Shown: piece by piece, positions 5,586 through 9,196 of the stretch | How positions within the stretch are numbered: the stretch's first letter is position 1 | Layout: the number at the start of each line of letters is the position of its first letter | Assembly (NCBI GenBank): GCA_020054055.1 | Contig: JAGVLZ010000335.1 | Span: 1 to 9,196, forward strand | DNA: 9,196 nucleotides | Direction: 5' to 3' | DNA from: Phycisphaerales bacterium | GTDB lineage: Bacteria > Planctomycetota > Phycisphaerae > Phycisphaerales > UBA1924 | Made by a program: the position numbers and the translations under genes | The notes under the pieces: generated by a model | Database searches by the model: none | What the model was told of the DNA's origin: nothing | Seen by the model: the letters and a program-made list of their open reading frames with translations, nothing else

Positions 5586-5591
5586 TACACT
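5586..5591 (+). promoter_or_regulatory. Possible -10 element giving a leaderless HAD transcript
   Basis: TACACT sits 7 bases before the HAD ATG at 5599, in a 47-bp gap between divergent genes. The sequence before the ATG is pyrimidine-rich with no Shine-Dalgarno, so a transcript starting at or next to the ATG is plausible. No -35 consensus is visible. Confidence 0.3.
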
Positions 5592-5598
5592 CATCACC

Positions 5599-6294
5599 AT
5601 GCAAGCAGTCGTTTTCGACTTCGACGGCGTGATCGTCGACTCCGAGACCCTCCACGACGAAGCCCTCCGCGCCGTCTGCAAGCCGCTCGGCATCGAATGG
5701 CACGGCCACCCGTGGATCGGCTGGTCCGACGCCGATGTGATCCGCGAAGTCTTCACTCGCGCCGGCCAATCGCTCAGCGAATCCCGGCTCACCGCACTGC
5801 TCGGCACGAAGACCGAAGTAGTCCTCGAACAAGTCCGCGCCGGCCTGTACACCCCCTACCCAGGTTCGATCGAACTCATGCGCGAAGCCGCGAAAGTCGC
5901 AAAGGTCGCCGTCTGTTCCGCGGGGATGCGCGAACAGATCATCCCGGTTCTTGAGCACCTGGGCGTGGATGGATTGCTTTCCGCGCTCGTCACCTGTGAA
6001 GACACAAAGCGAACCAAACCCGATCCCGATCCATACGTCCTCGCCGCAAGCCGGCTCGAAGCCGCCCCATCTCGTTCGATCGCCATTGAAGATAGCCCCC
6101 GGGGCACTCGTTCCGCTTGGGGTGCCGGCTTCAACGTCATCGCCGTGGGTCACACCTTGCCGCGGGAGCGATTGGTCTTCGCTCACTGCTTCGCACCGAG
6201 AACGGCGGACCTTTCGGTCTCGATGCTTCAAGCGCTGATCGACAACGTTCCGCCGGAGAGCCGATGCACACCCAATCTGAACTCTGAGATTTGA
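5599..6294 (+). CDS. HAD-superfamily hydrolase, beta-phosphoglucomutase/phosphoglycolate phosphatase-like
   Basis: This encodes 231 residues with all four HAD motifs: motif I DFDGVIVDSE (nucleophile Asp7, acid/base Asp9), motif II VCSAGM (Ser107), motif III Lys140 in KRTKPDPDPY, and motif IV IEDSPRGTRSAWGAGF (Glu164, Asp165). A helical cap (about residues 16-85) between motifs I and II makes it subfamily I. It should be a cytoplasmic Mg-dependent phosphatase or phosphomutase acting on a small sugar phosphate or related metabolite; the substrate cannot be told. I chose ATG 5599 because motif I then begins at residue 5, as usual; the upstream ATG at 5515 would lie inside the divergent gene. The last ten or so residues (CTPNLNSEI) come from a sequence unlike the rest of the gene. 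The TGA stop overlaps the TTG from which the ThpR frame may start. Confidence 0.9.
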   Translation: MQAVVFDFDGVIVDSETLHDEALRAVCKPLGIEWHGHPWIGWSDADVIREVFTRAGQSLSESRLTALLGTKTEVVLEQVRAGLYTPYPGSIELMREAAKVAKVAVCSAGMREQIIPVLEHLGVDGLLSALVTCEDTKRTKPDPDPYVLAASRLEAAPSRSIAIEDSPRGTRSAWGAGFNVIAVGHTLPRERLVFAHCFAPRTADLSVSMLQALIDNVPPESRCTPNLNSEI

Positions 6295-6941
6295 GACCTG
6301 ACGTTCGAGACTCCACATTCCAATCTTGTCCTCGTTCCTCCCCCCTCACATCTCCCCATCCCCTCAATCTCCCCATCTCCCGCCCCACCTCCAACCTCCG
6401 CCTCTTCGTAGCGGCCTACCCGCCCAGCGAATCCACCCGCGCGCTCCACCGCGCGCTCGAATCGCTCCCCCTCGAATCCGTCCGTCTCACCTCGGCCGCG
6501 CAGATTCATCTAACACTTCAGTTCGTGGGTGATGTCCCCTCGCGCGAACTCGACGCCATCACCGAATCCGTCGAACGTTCCGCCGCCGGGCTCAGCGCAT
6601 TCGCGCTCACGCCGCGGCGACTCCTCACCCTCCCCCAGCACGCCCACCCGCGCCTCATCGCCGCCGAGACCGATTCACCCCCCACGCTCCTCGAGATCCA
6701 GCGCCGCCTCGCCCACCGCCTCGCGTCGAACGTCCGCCCGAACCCCGGAGACCGATTCCTCCCCCACCTCACACTCGGCCGCTTCAATCCCGGCCCGCGC
6801 CCCGCGGCCATCGACCATCCGATCGACCTCCCACCCTTCGAGATCAACGAGATCATCCTCATGCGCAGCACGCTCAGCCCGGCAGGGGCCGAACACCACG
6901 AGGTGCGGCGCGTGAAACTCGACCCCAGCCCCGCGGCCTGA
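6291..6941 (+). CDS. thpR: RNA 2',3'-cyclic phosphodiesterase / 2'-5' RNA ligase-like (ThpR/LigT)
   Basis: The open frame is 216 residues if it starts at TTG 6291, with the family core from about residue 36 (LRLFVAAYPP, base 6396) onward. The two HxT motifs of the 2H phosphoesterase fold are present: His73-Leu-Thr75 in IHLTLQFVGD and His159-Leu-Thr161 in PHLTLGRF, with the usual late IILMRSTLSPAGAEHHEV strand. Family members open 2',3'-cyclic phosphates on RNA ends and can reversibly join 2'-5' linked tRNA halves in vitro. The start is uncertain. ThpR proteins normally begin right at the M-R-L-F-V strand, but no ATG, GTG or TTG lies near it, and residues 1-35 are a Pro/Ser-rich translation of a C-rich spacer. 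TTG 6291 overlaps the HAD stop (TTGA), which would allow translational coupling. Confidence 0.85.
   Translation: MRPDVRDSTFQSCPRSSPLTSPHPLNLPISRPTSNLRLFVAAYPPSESTRALHRALESLPLESVRLTSAAQIHLTLQFVGDVPSRELDAITESVERSAAGLSAFALTPRRLLTLPQHAHPRLIAAETDSPPTLLEIQRRLAHRLASNVRPNPGDRFLPHLTLGRFNPGPRPAAIDHPIDLPPFEINEIILMRSTLSPAGAEHHEVRRVKLDPSPAA
6340..6386. repeat. C-rich tract with six C-runs (quadruplex / i-motif potential)
   Basis: Runs of 6, 4, 4, 4, 3 and 4 cytosines lie at 6340-6345, 6354-6357, 6360-6363, 6371-6374, 6379-6381 and 6383-6386. The gaps are 8, 2, 7, 4 and 1 bases. The minus strand thus fits the standard four-G-run quadruplex pattern from 6354 to 6386. An 11-bp direct repeat, ATCTCCCCATC, starts at 6350 and 6367. 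The tract lies between the HAD stop and the conserved ThpR core. Confidence 0.7.
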
Positions 6942-7213
6942 ACTCGGCCCACCGCCGACGCCACACACCGCATATTCTCGTTTCGGCGTGAAAGCCCCTC
7001 CTGCTCCGCTCGCACAATATGGCGGCGGAGCCGCGCGCCGCCGCCGCCGATCGTCCCGCTGACCTGCCTTCATGCGGATTCCAATGAGTTCCGGGCGCGT
7101 TCGGGGCCCAAGGAAAAAACACTGGCGGAGACGTTGCTCAGTCGCTCTTGCTCGCTCGACGCCGGACCGTTGTGGGCCGACCGAGGGCTGTCGCGTAGCG
7201 GAGTGAAACGTCA
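6942..7213. other. Non-coding gap between convergent genes
   Basis: Neither strand offers a credible gene between the ThpR and PilZ stop codons. It contains a very G+C-rich potential hairpin (GGCGGCGG at 7021-7028 with CCGCCGCC at 7038-7045) and a GGGCGCGTTCGGGGCCC stretch next to an A6 run (7097-7120). Neither has a T-run on the correct side for an intrinsic terminator. No tRNA or known RNA fold was recognised. Confidence 0.5.
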
Positions 7214-7630
7214 TCAACTCGTCCGTCGCGAAAAGATCGGCCCGCAACCATACGAGCGCAACGGCTCCCCGTCGGCGAGCACCGACCGCACCTTGACCTC
7301 CGCGTGCTCAACCGCCCCGGGGGGAAACGGCCTCGCTCGATACTTCTCGACCCCGACCACGCACAACCCCTCGTGAGCCACCGAAGAATGCCGGATGATC
7401 CCGCGCTGATTCTTCTCGCTCCCCCACCCGCCGGCGACGTGCAACTCGACCAGCGAGCCGACGATCGGCAGCTCCTCGCCCCGCCAGCCGAAGGCGAGGC
7501 CGTCTTCCGATTTCTCGATGAGGAACCCCGATCGCGGCTCCGGGATGCCCTGAAGTTTCCAGTTGAGGTTCCGACCGTCCTGAATGCGAAGACCCCTGCG
7601 CTTCTCGCGACCCGCGTTGACTGGGCTCAT
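7214..7630 (-). CDS. PilZ-like domain protein (second of the pair)
   Basis: This encodes 138 residues. The start is ATG 7628-7630, with AAAGGAG (7638-7644) 7 bases upstream, inside the preceding gene. The N-terminus carries an arginine cluster (Arg8, Arg11, Arg12, Arg15 in REKRRGLR) matching the RxxxR half of a c-di-GMP-binding PilZ site. About 24 residues later comes EKSEDGLAF, in the place of the D/N-x-S-x-x-G motif but with Glu39 first. The rest is beta-rich (GSLVELHVAGGW, RGIIRHSSVAHEGLCVVGVEKY), fitting a small beta-barrel. There is no membrane segment or other domain. It overlaps the upstream PilZ gene by 4 bases (ATGA), so the two are surely co-transcribed and probably coupled in translation. 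Ligand binding is less certain than for its neighbour because of the changed first motif residue. Confidence 0.68.
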   Translation of the reverse strand: MSPVNAGREKRRGLRIQDGRNLNWKLQGIPEPRSGFLIEKSEDGLAFGWRGEELPIVGSLVELHVAGGWGSEKNQRGIIRHSSVAHEGLCVVGVEKYRARPFPPGAVEHAEVKVRSVLADGEPLRSYGCGPIFSRRTS

Positions 7631-7998
7631 GCCGAGGCTCCTTTCTGATTGACTCTGGGGGAGAATGTGCCGCGCACGCCGCCCGGCCGGTGCGTTCGGC
7701 CGGCGCCGCGCTGTGAAATCCATCGGCAGCCCACGAGCGTCTTGCCGTCGGGGGATTCGACCAGCCGGATGACCCGCGCATGCCGGACATACTGATCCTG
7801 ACGCGAAAGGATGCGGAGCGCGCCCCCCATGTGCGGCAGCCTCGATTGCTCGACGATGATCCCGATCCCGGACGCGGACATGTCCACCACCGAGGCGGGA
7901 TGGAGCGGGCCGCCGGCGTACGCCGACCACGCGACCCGCATCTTACGGCACATCCGCCGAGGGTGCTGCCGACTCTGCATCTGCTCTGATTGCTTCAC
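7627..7998 (-). CDS. PilZ-domain protein (first of the pair)
   Basis: This encodes 123 residues. The start is GTG 7996-7998, chosen for the strong Shine-Dalgarno before it; the next in-frame ATG (7980) is worse placed. Both parts of the c-di-GMP-binding PilZ signature are visible: an arginine-rich N-terminal stretch (RQHPRRMCRKMRVAW, with RxxxR at 10-14 and 14-18) and DMSASGIGI (Asp39-x-Ser41-x-x-Gly44). The remainder reads as beta strands (GALRILSRQ, RHARVIRLVES, LVGCRW) and a basic, probably disordered tail. PilZ proteins of this stand-alone type are cytoplasmic receptors that change partner binding when c-di-GMP binds. It follows the GGDEF gene by 62 bp on the same strand, which places a likely maker and reader of the signal together. 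Confidence 0.82.
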   Translation of the reverse strand: MKQSEQMQSRQHPRRMCRKMRVAWSAYAGGPLHPASVVDMSASGIGIIVEQSRLPHMGGALRILSRQDQYVRHARVIRLVESPDGKTLVGCRWISQRGAGRTHRPGGVRGTFSPRVNQKGASA

Positions 7999-8005
7999 GA
8001 CGTGG

Positions 8006-8012
8006 TCCTCCA
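8006..8012 (-). promoter_or_regulatory. Strong ribosome-binding site for the first PilZ gene (GTG start)
   Basis: TGGAGGA on the minus strand ends 7 bases before GTG 7998. It decides the GTG start over the in-frame ATG 18 bases further in. Confidence 0.7.
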
Positions 8013-8060
8013 GGGGGTGTCAGCGGTACAAAGTCGATATGTCATGTTCCATGCGCGGCG

Positions 8061-9196
8061 CTACGCGGCGGTCCTTCGGGCGGCGCCGTAGGCCGAATGA
8101 ACGGCCCCGACGACCACGGGGTCAAACTGCCCGCCGCTCCCGCGACGGAGTTCCCCGAGCGCGTCGTCGAACGATCGCCTGGGCGCGTACGGCCGATCCA
8201 CGATCATCGACGCCAGGGCGTCCGCGGTCGAGACGATCCCCACGTTGGTGCGCTCAAGCGGGATCGAATGCTGCATCGCCTCGCTATCAAAGCGATCCGT
8301 GTAACGGGCGACCAGTCGCACGACCGGCGTCGGCAGCCCCATCGCTTCCGCGAGCGACGCGCCCAGCCTGGTGTGCTCGACGATCATCCCCTTCTCCCCC
8401 ACCGTCAGCGCCGACTTCTTCGAGAGCAGCGCCTCCGGCAACGCCGCCTTGCCGGCATCGTGGACAAGCGCGGCACTTGAAGCGCGGCTGACCTCCTGAT
8501 CCTCCAGATGCAACTCGCGCGCCAGACGGCCGGCGATCGAGCGCGCAAGCCTGGAGTGTGGTCCGAGATGCTCGCGCTGCGCCGATCCGAGATGCTCGCT
8601 CAGCATCGACACGAAGCGTGCGGCCCGATCGCTCGCCGTCGCATTCGGCTCGAGTTGCACCGACTCCGCCGCCTCGTGCGCCAGGACCATGGGCCAGGTG
8701 CATACCCGATCGCGCCCCAACTCCTTGGCGAGGTGGAGCGCGCGGTCCGCGATCCAGAGAGAATGCTCTCCAAACTCCGCCGTCGGAACGATGGCGAGGC
8801 CGAGGCTCGCCGCGATCCGCGCCGCGCTCGCCTCTTCTCCGATACGGATATCCGCGATCGAGCGACGCACGCGGTCGGTCCAACTCCACGACTCCTCGAG
8901 CGAGCCGGACCCGCGAAGGATAAGAAACTCCTCACCGCCCCAGCGAACCACGACCTCATCTTCGCGGCACTCACCGTTGATCGCGCGCGCCGCCGCGACG
9001 AGGATCGAATCACCGACGCAATGCCCGAAGTTGTCGTTGACGCTCTTGAAGTAATCGAGGTCGACCATGATGAAAGCCACGTTCGCACGTCGATCGTTGC
9101 GGGAGCGGTTCGAACGCAGCCATTCCGGCAGGTGCCTCCGATTGGGCAGGCCGGTCAGCGGGTCGGTCCGGGCCGCCTGCCGGAGCGAGCGAAGAG
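8061..9196 (-). CDS. GGDEF protein with degenerate HD-GYP domain (5' truncated)
   Basis: The frame is open to the right window edge, giving about 378 visible residues; any N-terminal sensor lies outside. The GGDEF domain begins at once with DPLTGLPNRRHL (near 9125-9165), then VDLDYFKSVNDNFGHCVGD, then the catalytic RWGGEEF (GGEEF at 8925-8939), and ends at ADRALHLAKELGRDRV. It should make c-di-GMP from two GTP. The inhibitory-site position five residues before GGEEF reads REDE, not RxxD. The second domain is HD-type: GPHSRLA, VHDAGKAALPEALLSKKSALT (HD at 8457-8462), EHTRLGASLAEAMGL, then DRPYAPRRSFDDALGELRRGSGGQFDP, as in HD-GYP proteins. The HHE-x-x-D-G-x-G-Y-P segment is replaced by ARYTDRFDSEAM, so metal binding and phosphodiesterase activity are doubtful. 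Two PilZ genes follow on the same strand. Confidence 0.9.
   Translation of the reverse strand, partial: LRSLRQAARTDPLTGLPNRRHLPEWLRSNRSRNDRRANVAFIMVDLDYFKSVNDNFGHCVGDSILVAAARAINGECREDEVVVRWGGEEFLILRGSGSLEESWSWTDRVRRSIADIRIGEEASAARIAASLGLAIVPTAEFGEHSLWIADRALHLAKELGRDRVCTWPMVLAHEAAESVQLEPNATASDRAARFVSMLSEHLGSAQREHLGPHSRLARSIAGRLARELHLEDQEVSRASSAALVHDAGKAALPEALLSKKSALTVGEKGMIVEHTRLGASLAEAMGLPTPVVRLVARYTDRFDSEAMQHSIPLERTNVGIVSTADALASMIVDRPYAPRRSFDDALGELRRGSGGQFDPVVVGAVHSAYGAARRTAA

Noticed and set aside
7021..7048. G+C-rich hairpin as terminator of the ThpR gene
   Set aside because: There is no following T-run, it lies about 80 bp after the stop, and GCC/GGC triplet runs of this sort are common by chance in such G+C-rich DNA.
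7190..7210. GCGTAGCGGAGTGAAACG considered as another REP copy
   Set aside because: It shares only a short GA-rich pattern with the half-site and has no inverted partner nearby.
7631..7930. Extended start of the second PilZ protein at 7930
   Set aside because: It would overlap almost the whole first PilZ gene; the ATG at 7630 has a strong Shine-Dalgarno at the right distance.

Overview
The window is a G+C-rich bacterial chromosome segment with tightly packed genes on both strands. The gene content suggests a planctomycete, perhaps of the Phycisphaerae type: an alternative GlmU-like nucleotidyltransferase/acyltransferase, a PreA homologue without its ferredoxin domain beside a hydantoinase-type amidohydrolase, and a RAYT of the 'GDxKGSVD' type. 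This assignment is inference; there is no rRNA or other taxonomic marker here.

Layout. (1) 1-344 (+) is the C-terminal end of a TauE/SafE-type membrane transporter. (2) 361-849 (-) holds two tandem small one-helix proteins that look like paralogues. (3) 936-5551 (-) is a metabolic run: alternative GlmU-like protein, PreA-like dihydropyrimidine dehydrogenase subunit, then hydantoinase/dihydropyrimidinase. PreA and the hydantoinase are the first two steps of reductive pyrimidine degradation (uracil/thymine to dihydropyrimidine to N-carbamoyl-beta-amino acid). (4) Between those two genes, on the opposite strand, sits a compact cassette at 2352-3076: a REP-associated tyrosine transposase (RAYT) flanked by long hairpins built from a repeated half-site of about 23 bp, five copies in all. 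This is the most distinctive structure in the window. (5) 5599-6941 (+) carries a HAD-family phosphatase and a 2'-5' RNA ligase-like (ThpR/LigT) protein, joined by a 4-base stop/start overlap. A C-rich tract with quadruplex potential on the other strand lies just after the junction. (6) 6942-7213 is non-coding. (7) 7214-9196 (-) is a cyclic-di-GMP module: a GGDEF protein with a degenerate HD-GYP domain (cut by the window edge), followed by two PilZ-type proteins whose genes overlap by 4 bases.

How the parts fit together. The c-di-GMP module pairs a probable maker of the signal with two candidate receptors in one transcription unit. The pyrimidine genes were probably contiguous before the RAYT/REP cassette arrived; the hydantoinase start now lies about 25 bp from the cassette edge and has no visible Shine-Dalgarno sequence. 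No tRNA, rRNA or CRISPR array was seen.
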